Shown: positions 9,360 to 17,395 of the stretch, one piece after another
Layout of the letters: each line of letters starts with the position of its first letter
How positions within the stretch are numbered: position 1 is the first letter of the stretch
Origin: Synergistaceae bacterium
GTDB lineage: Bacteria > Synergistota > Synergistia > Synergistales > Aminobacteriaceae
Length of the DNA: 64,000 bases
Direction: 5' to 3'
Assembly (NCBI GenBank): GCA_017451025.1
Contig: JAFSSM010000050.1
Span: 51,278-115,277, forward strand
The notes under the pieces: generated by a model
What the model saw: the letters and a program-made list of their open reading frames with translations, nothing else
What the model was told of the DNA's origin: nothing
Database searches by the model: none
Position numbers and translations under genes: made by a program

Positions 9360-9477
9360 CGTGTCCGATTGATGGTGTATAATGTCGTTCAGAAAGAAAT
9401 AATGCCGCCCCGACGAGGTAGGACGACATTATGAAGCAGACTACAGCGGATTTTGGGGATCTCACTGTAGCCTCAAG

Positions 9478-9591
9478 CTAACGGGAAAACCATTCGATAA
9501 CGAACCCTACCAACATTTCGAGAACTGTTGCCCACGCGCCTGCTACGGCGACGATGTGCAACAGTTTTTTTATGCCTTCAAGCAGTATCAT
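9478..9591 (-). CDS. Small hydrophobic protein, 37 residues (possible type I toxin-like or small membrane protein)
   Basis: An ATG at 9591 is preceded by a very strong ribosome binding site, GGGAGGTGA, seven bases away. The 37-residue product starts MILLEGIKKLLHIV, has a hydrophobic stretch from about 10 to 33 with scattered charges, and ends EWFSR. The binding site can pair with CTCCCTCC just upstream, which would hide it. Two hairpins follow on the same strand. Size, single membrane span, occluded binding site and structured 3' region resemble type I toxins, but no homologue is recognised and the role is inference. It lies in decayed DNA between a tRNA and a pseudogene. Confidence 0.5.
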   Translation of the reverse strand: MILLEGIKKLLHIVAVAGAWATVLEMLVGFVIEWFSR

Positions 9592-9601
9592 CTGGCCTTC
9601 A

Positions 9602-9630
9602 CCTCCCTTCCTTAACGGTCAGGAGGGAGA
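9602..9630 (-). promoter_or_regulatory. Hairpin hiding the ribosome binding site of the 37-residue ORF
   Basis: On the minus strand CTCCCTCC (9629-9622) can pair with GGAAGGGAG (9611-9603, one bulge). The second arm contains the Shine-Dalgarno sequence. This would make translation conditional on opening of the stem. Confidence 0.5.
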
Positions 9631-9692
9631 CACCCAAAGCATCCCCCGCCAAAACCAGGAAATGCCCTCGTCTAAATATTATTCTACCATAA

Positions 9693-10305
9693 TCACCTCG
9701 TGTTCTCTTTCTTGCCGAGCAATACCGATTTGTTCCAGCCGTAATATGGTGTCGACGTGATAACACCTTCCGGAATATCATCCTGCTTTGCCCCGTAACC
9801 AGTGAATACCTGGAACCAGAACACTACATCAGCACGCCCGGACTTCAGTGCCGCAGCTCGAGACCCGGTCTCAATAGTTACAGGCTTAATGTTCACGTGA
9901 AGACGGCGGCCTATCTACGCAAGCATCGCTATGTTGAAACCCGCAGCCTCTCCGTCAGCTCCAACATAGTCAATCGGCAACATATCTCCTGTTACCGCTA
10001 CAGTGATAGTCTCCGCATCGTCAAACTTCTCTGGTTATTGCGCCAACGTCCCCTCTCTCAAGGGCCAGCTGCATCATCGCCACAGAGTCGTAGAACCTTA
10101 GCGAGGCATTTGCAGGGTCAATCCCGGCATCCAGCACCTGCGAGAGTAGCGACCACGCGAAGCTGTCTGACGCACGAAATCCCGCACCAGCCCTCATACT
10201 TTCCTGAGTGCCGGTGTTCGACCTCGTGAGTGTGCCAATAACTTCTGCATGTGAACTTGCCGCAAACATTGCCAGCATAACCACAGCAACAGCAAGTTTC
10301 TTCAT
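9693..10305 (-). pseudogene. Broken amino-acid ABC transporter substrate-binding protein (SBP_bac_3-like)
   Basis: The ATG at 10305, preceded by AGGA, opens a protein with a clear signal peptide (MKKLAVAVVMLAMFAASSHA). The frame ends at TGA 10021-10023. The homologous reading resumes in another frame (KFDDAETITVAVTGDMLPID) and meets an in-frame TAG at 9915-9917 where a residue of the A-x-IGRRLHVNIK helix is expected. It continues to 9693 with DVVFWFQVFTGYG, typical of the type 3 solute-binding fold. So there is at least one frameshift and one nonsense mutation. No permease or ATPase genes are adjacent. The intact protein would have been periplasmic. Confidence 0.75.
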
Positions 10306-10324
10306 GTAATATTCCTCATTATGC

Positions 10325-11203
10325 TTACTCAGCGTTGAGCAGTTTACCAAGTTGTGAGTCCTTGTCCAACATAATAACCTTCTCGCCCTTACCCGCAAAA
10401 GACTTCTTCAGAGCGTCAAGCGATCGCAAATAATTGTAGAACTCCGCCTTCTCCGGAGTGTTGTACGCATTCTGCAATATCCTCATGTATTCGGCTTCGC
10501 CCTCAGCGATAATCACGTCCGCACTCTGTTCCGCTCCGGCTATGCGAATCGCCGCCTCCCTGTCAGTCCTGTTGCGGATTTTCTGTGCCTCAGAATTTCC
10601 CTCTGCAGTGAACGATGCCGCTATGTTCTGCCGCTCACTAATCATTCGCTCATAGACGGCGGCCTTGTTGTCGTTCGGAAGGTCAAGTGCCTTAATTTCC
10701 GTCTGCACTATCGCAATTCCGTACATGCCTATATCGGAATTGGAGTCCTCCGCAATTTTCGTCGAGAGCTTTCCGCCGCGAGCCTCTATCACTTCGTCCT
10801 GAGTCATCGACGATATTACGTTCTTGATGGCGTTGTAGACTGCCGCTTCGATCCTTTCACGCGCACGTGCCTCTATTGCGTTGAGGGTCTGGATGTATTT
10901 CACAGGGTCAGTTACCCGCCACGTAACATAGTTGTCCGCAATCATGGACTTCTTGTCCTTAGTGATTACTCCGCTTCTCGGAATGTCGTAGAGGTGCAGT
11001 TTCTTCGAAATTTTCCTCACTGTATTTATGCCAGGCAGCATAAACTTTATGCCCGGCTCTCCGCTCACGGATACTATCTTCCCGAACTTGAAGAGTGCCG
11101 CATATTCATTAGGCCCGACGATGTAACAGCAGAAAGGCACCGCAAGAATCACTATTGCCGCCGCAAAAATCAGAAACGTCCTCAGCATAAAACCCTTATT
11201 CAT
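10325..11203 (-). CDS. hflC: HflC-like SPFH/band 7 membrane protein
   Basis: 292 residues from the ATG at 11203, chosen because GGGAGGTG lies six bases upstream; the earlier GTG is inside that site. One N-terminal membrane helix (about 6-28) is followed by the band 7 domain and an Ala/Glu-rich coiled coil (about 190-250). HflC pairs with HflK to form a large periplasmic cage around the FtsH protease and modulates turnover of membrane proteins. It lies 13 bases after hflK, in the usual K-C order, and just before the broken solute-binding protein gene. Confidence 0.9.
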   Translation of the reverse strand: MNKGFMLRTFLIFAAAIVILAVPFCCYIVGPNEYAALFKFGKIVSVSGEPGIKFMLPGINTVRKISKKLHLYDIPRSGVITKDKKSMIADNYVTWRVTDPVKYIQTLNAIEARARERIEAAVYNAIKNVISSMTQDEVIEARGGKLSTKIAEDSNSDIGMYGIAIVQTEIKALDLPNDNKAAVYERMISERQNIAASFTAEGNSEAQKIRNRTDREAAIRIAGAEQSADVIIAEGEAEYMRILQNAYNTPEKAEFYNYLRSLDALKKSFAGKGEKVIMLDKDSQLGKLLNAE

Positions 11204-11216
11204 AATTCGCACCTCC

Positions 11217-12119
11217 CTAGAACTTGTCGACAGGAAGCAATTTCTGTGATGTCCCGTCGGTGATTATTACCTTAGCGTTAGGCAGAATTTCCTCTAATGC
11301 CTCGTAGAAGAGTCTCTGCTTCGTGATTAACGGATAAGCCTTGTACTCCTCGTACATGTTCACAAATCTTGCTGTCTGTCCTTTTGCTTCGGCAATTCGC
11401 GCTGACTTCACGGCCTCTGCCTTCTGGATTATCTGGTCGGCTTTTGCCCCTGCCGCAGGAATTTGTTCGGACTGGTACTTTTTCGCCGCGTTAATCATGG
11501 TCTCGCGGGCCTGTCTTGCAGTTTCCACTTCCTTGAAGGCCTGAATAATTTTGTCCGTAGGCGGTTCCGCGTCCTGAACTGTGAGGTTCACGCACTGAAG
11601 GCCGATATTGCTTTGCGCCAGCATTTCGGTGAGCTTTTCGCGCACGGAAGTCTGTATCTGATTCTTGGCCGTAGTGATTACTTCATCGACCGGGTAATCC
11701 GCAACTGTGCTTCTTATGCACGCCAGAAGCATGTTGCGCAAAATCGCTTCGGGATTGTCCGAGTTGTAGAGGTATGCGACCGGGTCAGAGACCTTGTACT
11801 CGAGGTAAAAGTCAATGTTCACGAAATTGAAGTCCGACGTGATCATTATGCTTTCGTCCTCGCGGGCAGTGCTGCGTCCCTTATTGTCGGTGTCGTAGCC
11901 GATTCCTGTGCCGTGTGTCGTCATGTCCACAATGTGCACTCTCTGGATAAACGGGAGCTTGAAGTAGAGTCCTGCGGTGTCTGTGCGGACAATTGTCCCG
12001 AACATGGTGATTACTGCCTGTTCCTGCTCGCCGACTGTGTAGAAGCCGTCGAAGCCTATTGCGGCAATGAGTAACACTGCAATGGCGAGAGGAGCTAGAA
12101 GTTTTTCACGCTTAATCAT
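11217..12119 (-). CDS. hflK: HflK-like SPFH/band 7 membrane protein
   Basis: 300 residues from the ATG at 12119, which has AAGGAGG eight bases upstream; the open frame runs further up but without a better start. A single membrane helix (about 7-24) leads into the band 7 domain, with VGEQEQAVITMFG and GLYFKLPFIQRV typical of HflK. A coiled coil near 200-250 ends in PAAGAKADQIIQKAEA. It lacks the long Gly-rich N-terminal segment of the proteobacterial protein. Works with HflC as the FtsH-associated complex in the inner membrane. Confidence 0.9.
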   Translation of the reverse strand: MIKREKLLAPLAIAVLLIAAIGFDGFYTVGEQEQAVITMFGTIVRTDTAGLYFKLPFIQRVHIVDMTTHGTGIGYDTDNKGRSTAREDESIMITSDFNFVNIDFYLEYKVSDPVAYLYNSDNPEAILRNMLLACIRSTVADYPVDEVITTAKNQIQTSVREKLTEMLAQSNIGLQCVNLTVQDAEPPTDKIIQAFKEVETARQARETMINAAKKYQSEQIPAAGAKADQIIQKAEAVKSARIAEAKGQTARFVNMYEEYKAYPLITKQRLFYEALEEILPNAKVIITDGTSQKLLPVDKF

Positions 12120-12152
12120 AAAAGTGTGCCTCCTTAACTTGAAATTATGTGC

Positions 12153-12181
12153 AGTATACATGACTGCTATAATACTCGCAA
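12153..12181 (-). promoter_or_regulatory. Promoter for hflKC
   Basis: On the minus strand TTGCGA (12181-12176) and TATACT (12158-12153) are separated by exactly 17 bases and lie about 35 bases before the hflK start codon. Confidence 0.65.
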
Positions 12182-12348
12182 AAATCAGGGCAATTGCTGT
12201 GAGATTTAAGCATTCCTGCACAAGTAGTATCCCGCCGCAACATCAGGCGGAGTAGGTTTCATGATTTAAGCTGACTGACGGGACATAAATACAGGGTATA
12301 TGCAGGAAAACAAGCTATATAATGGCAAGCAGGAGATGACGAATTTTC

Positions 12349-13413
12349 ATGAGCAATATCTACAACATTTACGGCACTGATTCGCACAACATGACATTGA
12401 AACTGTTGGAGGCATCTAACGCAATAAGCCTCGTTCCTTCCGGCGGAAACGTTGCACTCAAACCTAATCTTGTTGTTGCCGGACACCCGGACGACGGAGC
12501 GACGACTCACGCAGGAGTTTTGTCGGGATGCATCGAGTACTTCAGGGATAACGGCATCCAGGACATCAGCATAATCGAGGGAAGCTGGGTCGGCGACAAC
12601 ACTTCGCGCGCAATGAAGACTGCAGGCTACGATGAAGTCTGCCGGAAATACGACGTGCCATTCTTTGACCTGAAGCACGACAAGACCCGAAGCATAAGCA
12701 CCCCGATCGGAGATATTGAGGTGTGCGTCCGGGCACTGGAGGCCGGCCTTCTGGTGAACCTTCCAGTCCTGAAGGGACACTGCCAGACCATCATGACCTG
12801 TGCATTGAAGAATCTCAAGGGATGCCTTCCGGACAAGGAGAAGAGACGCTTTCACGCTCTTGGCCTCACGAGACCGATTGCTGCTCTGGGCGCAAGCCTG
12901 AAGACCGGATTAATCATCGTGGACAGCATTTGCGGAGACCTGAACTTCGAGGAAGGCGGAAATCCAGTCCATACCAACAGGATGTTTCTGGGAACTGACC
13001 CTGTGCAGATTGATGCATATGGAGCTGGCTTAATGGGGCTTGAACTTGACCGCGTACCATACATAATGATTGCGGAAAAGTGGGGAGCTGGCAGAGCGTG
13101 GTTCACCGAGAAGGACATAATCAGCCTCAATGAACCGGACAATGCGGGCAGTTATCCCAGGCCGTCAGGACGTGTTGCGGGACTAACTAAGAACGTTCAC
13201 GAGGACTCGGCGTGTTCTGCGTGCTATGCTTCTCTGGTACGTGCACTGTACGTGAACGACAGGGGAAGAGGCCGCAGCATCTATATAGGTCAGGGCTGGA
13301 AGGGCAAAAAGCTGCCTGACGGAGTGCTTGGTGTCGGAAATTGTTGTTCGGGTGCCGGGGAATGTGTGAAGGGATGTCCTCCAAGTGCAAAGGATATAGC
13401 AGAAAAATTTTAG
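12349..13413 (+). CDS. DUF362 domain protein with C-terminal cysteine cluster
   Basis: 354 residues. The DUF362 core (about 40-250) includes KPNLV, VLKGHCQT and ALKNLKGCLPD. The C-terminal part has CSACYASL near 285 and CCSGAGECVKGCPP near 336-350, a spacing that suggests an Fe-S cluster, though it is not a standard ferredoxin motif. No signal peptide, so cytoplasmic. DUF362 proteins are often linked to Fe-S or redox chemistry but their reaction is unknown. AGGAG is some 14 bases before the ATG, a loose site. A second, exported DUF362 gene is at 38790-39722. Confidence 0.85.
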   Translation: MSNIYNIYGTDSHNMTLKLLEASNAISLVPSGGNVALKPNLVVAGHPDDGATTHAGVLSGCIEYFRDNGIQDISIIEGSWVGDNTSRAMKTAGYDEVCRKYDVPFFDLKHDKTRSISTPIGDIEVCVRALEAGLLVNLPVLKGHCQTIMTCALKNLKGCLPDKEKRRFHALGLTRPIAALGASLKTGLIIVDSICGDLNFEEGGNPVHTNRMFLGTDPVQIDAYGAGLMGLELDRVPYIMIAEKWGAGRAWFTEKDIISLNEPDNAGSYPRPSGRVAGLTKNVHEDSACSACYASLVRALYVNDRGRGRSIYIGQGWKGKKLPDGVLGVGNCCSGAGECVKGCPPSAKDIAEKF

Positions 13414-13453
13414 GACGGAAAGATTTTCATACGATAAAAACACGTAAAATAAT

Positions 13454-13482
13454 TTGGTTTTTTCCTGAAGCTGCGGTAAAAT
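13454..13482 (+). promoter_or_regulatory. Promoter for the candidate ncRNA
   Basis: TTGGTT (13454-13459) and TAAAAT (13477-13482) are separated by 17 bases. Transcription would start near 13489, before the structured region. Confidence 0.6.
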
Positions 13483-13488
13483 ATTCCG

Positions 13489-13729
13489 TCGTATGGACAA
13501 GATTACAACATACATGGCGCAGGCATTAGGGGTGAACCAGCTACGCCCGTAAGAATAAGGCTTCAGACGAGCAAACTTCTTACAAACCCAATTGCCTTTT
13601 GGCAGAGGGAAGCTCAACTCCCATCCTTGTTAAAGGGAAAATATTTGCGCAATTCCTGTGTCATCGAAACCAGTATCCTTCCCCCTTACGCCCAGTGTCT
13701 CACGCAAAGGCACTGGGTTTATTTTTTTG
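13489..13729 (+). ncRNA. Candidate structured non-coding RNA, family not recognised
   Basis: A stretch of about 240 bases without a convincing gene, between a good promoter and a strong terminator, all on the plus strand. It holds nested helices: GGCATTAGGGGT can pair with ACCCAATTGCC (one bulge), enclosing a perfect GTAAGAA/TTCTTAC stem; GGGA/TCCC and CCTT/AAGG hairpins follow; and GGCG plus AGGGG near the 5' side can pair with CCCCTT and ACGCC near the 3' end, closing the molecule. The motifs of RNase P RNA, tmRNA and SRP RNA were looked for and not found. A 6S-like regulatory RNA is possible but not shown. Confidence 0.5.
13691..13729 (+). terminator. Rho-independent terminator of the candidate ncRNA
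   Basis: CCCAGTG and CACTGGG form a perfect seven-base stem with a 13-base loop, followed by TTTATTTTTTT on the plus strand only. The minus strand has no T run there, so this is not the end of the nfeD transcript. Confidence 0.85.
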
Positions 13730-13737
13730 TCGCTCAA

Positions 13738-15021
13738 TCAGTCGCGCGAAACTATCAGGGTCATTCCGTCCATTCCCCTGACAATTCCAGTACTGCCCTT
13801 CAGGATTCTTCCCGTCTCTGTTCTTGCACGCCATATCTCGCCATGACACATTACCTGTCCTGCAGATTCAGCCTCAACATCAGCAATCACTTCAACCTTC
13901 AGCCCAAGCATTCCCTGCCGTCCTGTAGAGACTCTCCTGCGCAGTCCCTTCACAACAAGATATGCCGCAAATCCGAAGCATATTCCCAACGAGACAGCTA
14001 TTCCAGTGATTAATGACACAGATATTCTCAGCAGTTCGCCGCCAGGTGCACGGAACAAAAACACTCCGCCAAGACAGAACACAGGCAGGCCCAAAAGTGA
14101 TAACAAGCCTCCGGTTCCGGCATAAAGGTCTATTGCCATCAGGATAGCTCCAGCTAAAATCAGGAGTATTCCTGCCCAGTTAAACGGAAGCATCTTCAGA
14201 CCTATAGCCCCCAGCAAAAGCATTACCCCTCCGGTTGTCCCCAGAATGAAACCGCCGGGAGTGATTACCTCGAAGAATATCGCCATAATTCCGCCGGAAA
14301 GAAGAAGGTACGCAATCTCCGGACTGGACACGAACTGAATTATCCTCTCGCCGAAAGACATTCCGACACGCGAGAGCACCACTTCATCATCAAGCACGAT
14401 GTTCACCATGTTACGGCCAAGACGCACACGCCGTCCCTGTACTGCCTTGATGAGTGAGTTCACGTCCCCGGCGATAACATCTACTGCTCTGGCCTTCAGT
14501 GCTTCGGTCGCTGTCAGAGAAATGCTGTCGTCAATCATCTTCTCAGCGATTTCCTGATTGCGTCCCCTGAGCTGCACAACACTGCGCATTTGGGCCTTGA
14601 GGTCATTCATCACCTTGCTGGTCATCGTGTCGCCGTCTATGTCCTTGCCGCCGGCTGTTACCGGGTGAGCCGCGCCTATGTTTGTTCCTGGAGACATCGC
14701 CGCAATGTGGGCTGCCTGGACGATGAACGCTCCGGCACTGGCCGCTCGTCCGCCTGGCGGTACCCACACAGCAATGGGAACTTGCGACGACAATATGGCC
14801 TGAACGATCCCGCGCATTGCCTCAACTAGTCCGCCGGGAGTGTCAAGCTCAAAGACGATGAGGGAAGCGTTGCGGGATTCTGAGTCTGCGATTACTTCCT
14901 TGACGAACTCCTCCATTTGAACGCCGACTGTGCCTCTTAGCTCAGCGGTAACGACATTGCTTCTGGCCTCCGCGCTCGCACATACGCACAGCACAGCCAT
15001 TACACACAAAAACCTTTTCAC
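13738..15021 (-). CDS. nfeD: NfeD-like membrane serine protease (ClpP-class N-domain)
   Basis: 427 residues beginning with GTG, whose first base is the last base of the der stop. Signal peptide (1-19), then a ClpP-like periplasmic domain in which Ser95 (AASAGAF) and Lys136 (TSKVMNDL) match the Ser/Lys catalytic dyad of the archaeal 1510-N stomatin protease. Four or more membrane helices (about 235-360) and a C-terminal OB-fold NfeD domain follow. Members of this family cut stomatin/SPFH-type membrane proteins; hflKC lies about 2.5 kb away on the same strand, a possible substrate family (inference). It is the last gene of the asparaginase-like/der/nfeD run. Confidence 0.93.
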   Translation of the reverse strand: MKRFLCVMAVLCVCASAEARSNVVTAELRGTVGVQMEEFVKEVIADSESRNASLIVFELDTPGGLVEAMRGIVQAILSSQVPIAVWVPPGGRAASAGAFIVQAAHIAAMSPGTNIGAAHPVTAGGKDIDGDTMTSKVMNDLKAQMRSVVQLRGRNQEIAEKMIDDSISLTATEALKARAVDVIAGDVNSLIKAVQGRRVRLGRNMVNIVLDDEVVLSRVGMSFGERIIQFVSSPEIAYLLLSGGIMAIFFEVITPGGFILGTTGGVMLLLGAIGLKMLPFNWAGILLILAGAILMAIDLYAGTGGLLSLLGLPVFCLGGVFLFRAPGGELLRISVSLITGIAVSLGICFGFAAYLVVKGLRRRVSTGRQGMLGLKVEVIADVEAESAGQVMCHGEIWRARTETGRILKGSTGIVRGMDGMTLIVSRD

Positions 15022-16343
15022 TATTCTTTCTCCTTTCCGCGCCAGAACGTCCTAATCGGAGTCCCGGTGAAGTCCTCAAGCTCACGCAGTTTGTTCTTCA
15101 CGTGATTCTCAAAGCCAGTATTTACCAATTCAGGATTATTCACGAAGAAGATAAACGTCGGCGGCTCATTCTCTGCCTGCGAACAGTAATACACTTTCAG
15201 CGAGCGTCCCTTCTTGTCCGACGGCAGACGGTCAAACGCAAGCACATCACGCATTAAACGATTCAGCATGTTCGTCGGGATTCGCTTCTGCCTGTTCGCG
15301 TACACACTCCTCACTGCCTCGAGAATCTTCTGCACTCCCCGCCCGCTCAATGCCGACGCAAAAACTACCGGTGCATAGCTCAAAAAGGGCATATCGTCCC
15401 GAATCTTCTGCCTCAGCTCGTCAGCCGCCTTGTCCCCGCTCATCAAGTCCCACTTGTTCAGCACAATCACTATGCCCTTGCCCTTCTGCACTATGTGCGA
15501 GGCTATGCGCTTGTCCTGATCCGTGCACGGTTCTCTTGCGTCCATCAGCAATAATGCAACGTCAGACCTGTCCACCGCCGCCAGAGTCCTCACGAAGGAG
15601 TAATACTCCAGATCTCCGTCGAACTTGGCCCGCCGTCTCAGTCCCGCAGTGTCGATTAATCTGAAAGCCTGCCCGTCAATGTTCACCGGCATATCGACAG
15701 GGTCCCTCGTCGTTCCGGCAACAGGACTCACCAGCGAACGCTCAGAGCCGGTAATTTTGTTGAGCAGCGATGACTTCCCGACGTTAGGCTTGCCCGCAAT
15801 CACGAGGCGTATTTCGTCATCAGAGGGCGGCAGGTCTTCTTCGCCATCATCAGGCAAGAGTTCGCTCACCGTGTCCATCAGGTCATCGATGCCCCGCTTG
15901 TGCATCGCGCTTATTCCCATTACATGCTCAAAGCCCAGAACGTAAGCGTCATTCACCATGTCGTCATGTTTTGGATCATCGAGCTTGTTCACCGCGACAA
16001 CTACAGGCTTATTCCCTGCCCTTCTCAGGAAATCCGCTATCTCTTCGTCAGAACCGGTAACGCCCTCTTTCCCGTCAACCATGAATATCACCGCGTCGCA
16101 TTCCCTCACCGCCGCGTCAACATGTGCCCTAATTCCGGAGCTGAACTCTGTATCTGGCCCGAATATTCCGCCGGTATCGACGACGTAAAAATTTCTGCCC
16201 CTGTGCTCAAATTCTCCGTAAAGCCTGTCGCGCGTAACTCCCGGCATGTCGTCAACAATTGCATCACGCTGGCCCGTAAGTCTGTTGAACAGTGAGGACT
16301 TTCCTGCGTTCGGTCTGCCGATAATCGCGATAATTGCCGCCAT
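15021..16343 (-). CDS. der: GTPase Der (EngA), ribosome biogenesis
   Basis: 440 residues with two G domains in tandem, the hallmark of Der. The first has GRPNAGKSS, DTGG and NKLD; the second has GKPNVGKSS, DTAGLRRRAK and NKWD. A C-terminal KH-like domain ends near RTFWRGKEKE. Der is an essential GTPase that helps assemble the 50S subunit. Its stop overlaps the nfeD start by one base, and its own start is one base after the asparaginase-like stop, so all three are translationally coupled. Confidence 0.98.
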   Translation of the reverse strand: MAAIIAIIGRPNAGKSSLFNRLTGQRDAIVDDMPGVTRDRLYGEFEHRGRNFYVVDTGGIFGPDTEFSSGIRAHVDAAVRECDAVIFMVDGKEGVTGSDEEIADFLRRAGNKPVVVAVNKLDDPKHDDMVNDAYVLGFEHVMGISAMHKRGIDDLMDTVSELLPDDGEEDLPPSDDEIRLVIAGKPNVGKSSLLNKITGSERSLVSPVAGTTRDPVDMPVNIDGQAFRLIDTAGLRRRAKFDGDLEYYSFVRTLAAVDRSDVALLLMDAREPCTDQDKRIASHIVQKGKGIVIVLNKWDLMSGDKAADELRQKIRDDMPFLSYAPVVFASALSGRGVQKILEAVRSVYANRQKRIPTNMLNRLMRDVLAFDRLPSDKKGRSLKVYYCSQAENEPPTFIFFVNNPELVNTGFENHVKNKLRELEDFTGTPIRTFWRGKEKE

Positions 16344-16344
16344 T

Positions 16345-17337
16345 CTATTTGTTCTCCATGTAGTCGGCGAGTTCCTGCCCCTTCAGCCCGGAAGCCATGC
16401 CTACAGCAAGACGTATACGCGCCTGATACGGTGAGAGCATTCCTGCGCTGATTAAGCCGGTCTCGAGAAGCTGTGATGCACTGCCCTCATAATTCTCCGT
16501 TGCCTGAACGATACCGTCAGGGTAGCGCGAAGCAAGCACTACAGGAATTTCCGATCGCACGAGTTTTCGCAGATGAGGCACCCATGAAGTGGGAACATCT
16601 CCGTCGCCAAGCCCCGACACAACGAGTCCGTCAAGTTCCTCAAAGCGCTTTTCGAGCAGTGCGCGCAAAATCAGATCTCCATCACCGAGCGAAGCACTTA
16701 TCACCGGGATATTGCGGGCAATCGGGGAAACCAGCTTCTGGATTTTTCTGTGTCTGGGGAATCGCAGAGAAATGTAGTCCCCTGACGGCTGGGAGAACAC
16801 CCCGAGCGGCGACTCAGGGAACGCGAGAAGTCCTGCCCTGTTGAAGTTGGAGATGCGTAATACATCAGCCGGAGCATATATTGCGTCCTGAATGCAGATT
16901 AACGCTCCCTTGCCCGTGCACGCCCCCGAAAGTGCCGCACGAATTGACTGCGTGAGCCGTACTGCTGTCTCGCTGTTCTGAGTCCCTGCGTTGAAGATTG
17001 AGCCGGTGAAAATCACGGGAGGGTTGAGTTCCCACACCAGATCGGCAAAATACGCCAGCTCTGCAAGTGCCTGAATACCGCAGGTAATTACTACTCCGCG
17101 TGCTCCTTCGTCGTGAATAAAGCCGCTCGCCATTCCGATAATGTCTGCACACATTCTGAGCGTGTAGTTCGAGACTGGCTGAAAGCTCCATTTCTGGAAC
17201 ACAACGTGAGTCTTCAGGTCATCGGGCAATAGCGCGTAAAGCTCCTCTTCGGAAAGTTCCGGGTTATCGTGCAATTCGTGCCTCTGGACGATTCTTCCGC
17301 CTGCCAGAAGCACAACTATCTTGTCTCTGTTCTCCAT
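16345..17337 (-). CDS. Asparaginase-fold protein without the catalytic residues
   Basis: 330 residues that align along their length with type I/II L-asparaginases, including a PVIFTGS stretch equal to PVIVTGS. The N-terminal TGGTI, which carries the nucleophilic threonine, is AGGRI (12-16). The second motif HGTDT is CGIQA (86-90), losing the second threonine and the aspartate, and the catalytic lysine region is not recognisable. It is therefore predicted not to hydrolyse asparagine. The frame is intact, GAGGTGC precedes the ATG, and it is coupled to der by a one-base gap, so it seems maintained. A binding or regulatory role is inference. Confidence 0.8.
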   Translation of the reverse strand: MENRDKIVVLLAGGRIVQRHELHDNPELSEEELYALLPDDLKTHVVFQKWSFQPVSNYTLRMCADIIGMASGFIHDEGARGVVITCGIQALAELAYFADLVWELNPPVIFTGSIFNAGTQNSETAVRLTQSIRAALSGACTGKGALICIQDAIYAPADVLRISNFNRAGLLAFPESPLGVFSQPSGDYISLRFPRHRKIQKLVSPIARNIPVISASLGDGDLILRALLEKRFEELDGLVVSGLGDGDVPTSWVPHLRKLVRSEIPVVLASRYPDGIVQATENYEGSASQLLETGLISAGMLSPYQARIRLAVGMASGLKGQELADYMENK

Positions 17338-17356
17338 AAACTCAATGCACCTCGCA

Positions 17357-17391
17357 CAAAAATTAATGCCCCCAGTCTTGGCCGGGGGATA
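17357..17391 (-). terminator. Rho-independent terminator after the LUD gene
   Basis: On the minus strand TATCCCCC and GGGGGCA form the stem, followed by TTAATTTTTG. It ends only about 20 bases before the asparaginase-like start codon, so the promoter for that gene must lie before the hairpin or transcription must read through. Confidence 0.75.
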
Positions 17392-17395
17392 TTAG

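Noticed and set aside
8773..9465. Open frame of 230 codons opposite the second symporter and the tRNA
   Set aside because: It reads the antisense of a conserved transporter and of tRNA-Pro (SNLRPHGPEPCALSQ is the usual product of a reversed tRNA). No ribosome binding site.
11463..12074. 203-codon open frame opposite hflK
   Set aside because: Antisense shadow of a conserved gene; no start signal.
13489..13729. Known RNA classes: RNase P RNA, tmRNA, SRP RNA, cobalamin or SAM riboswitch
   Set aside because: Conserved cores of these were looked for; only loose similarity (GGTGAA, CAATTCC) was found.
13627..14013. Possible protein in the ncRNA region running into nfeD antisense
   Set aside because: It crosses the terminator and the nfeD 3' end on the other strand, and no ribosome binding site is seen.
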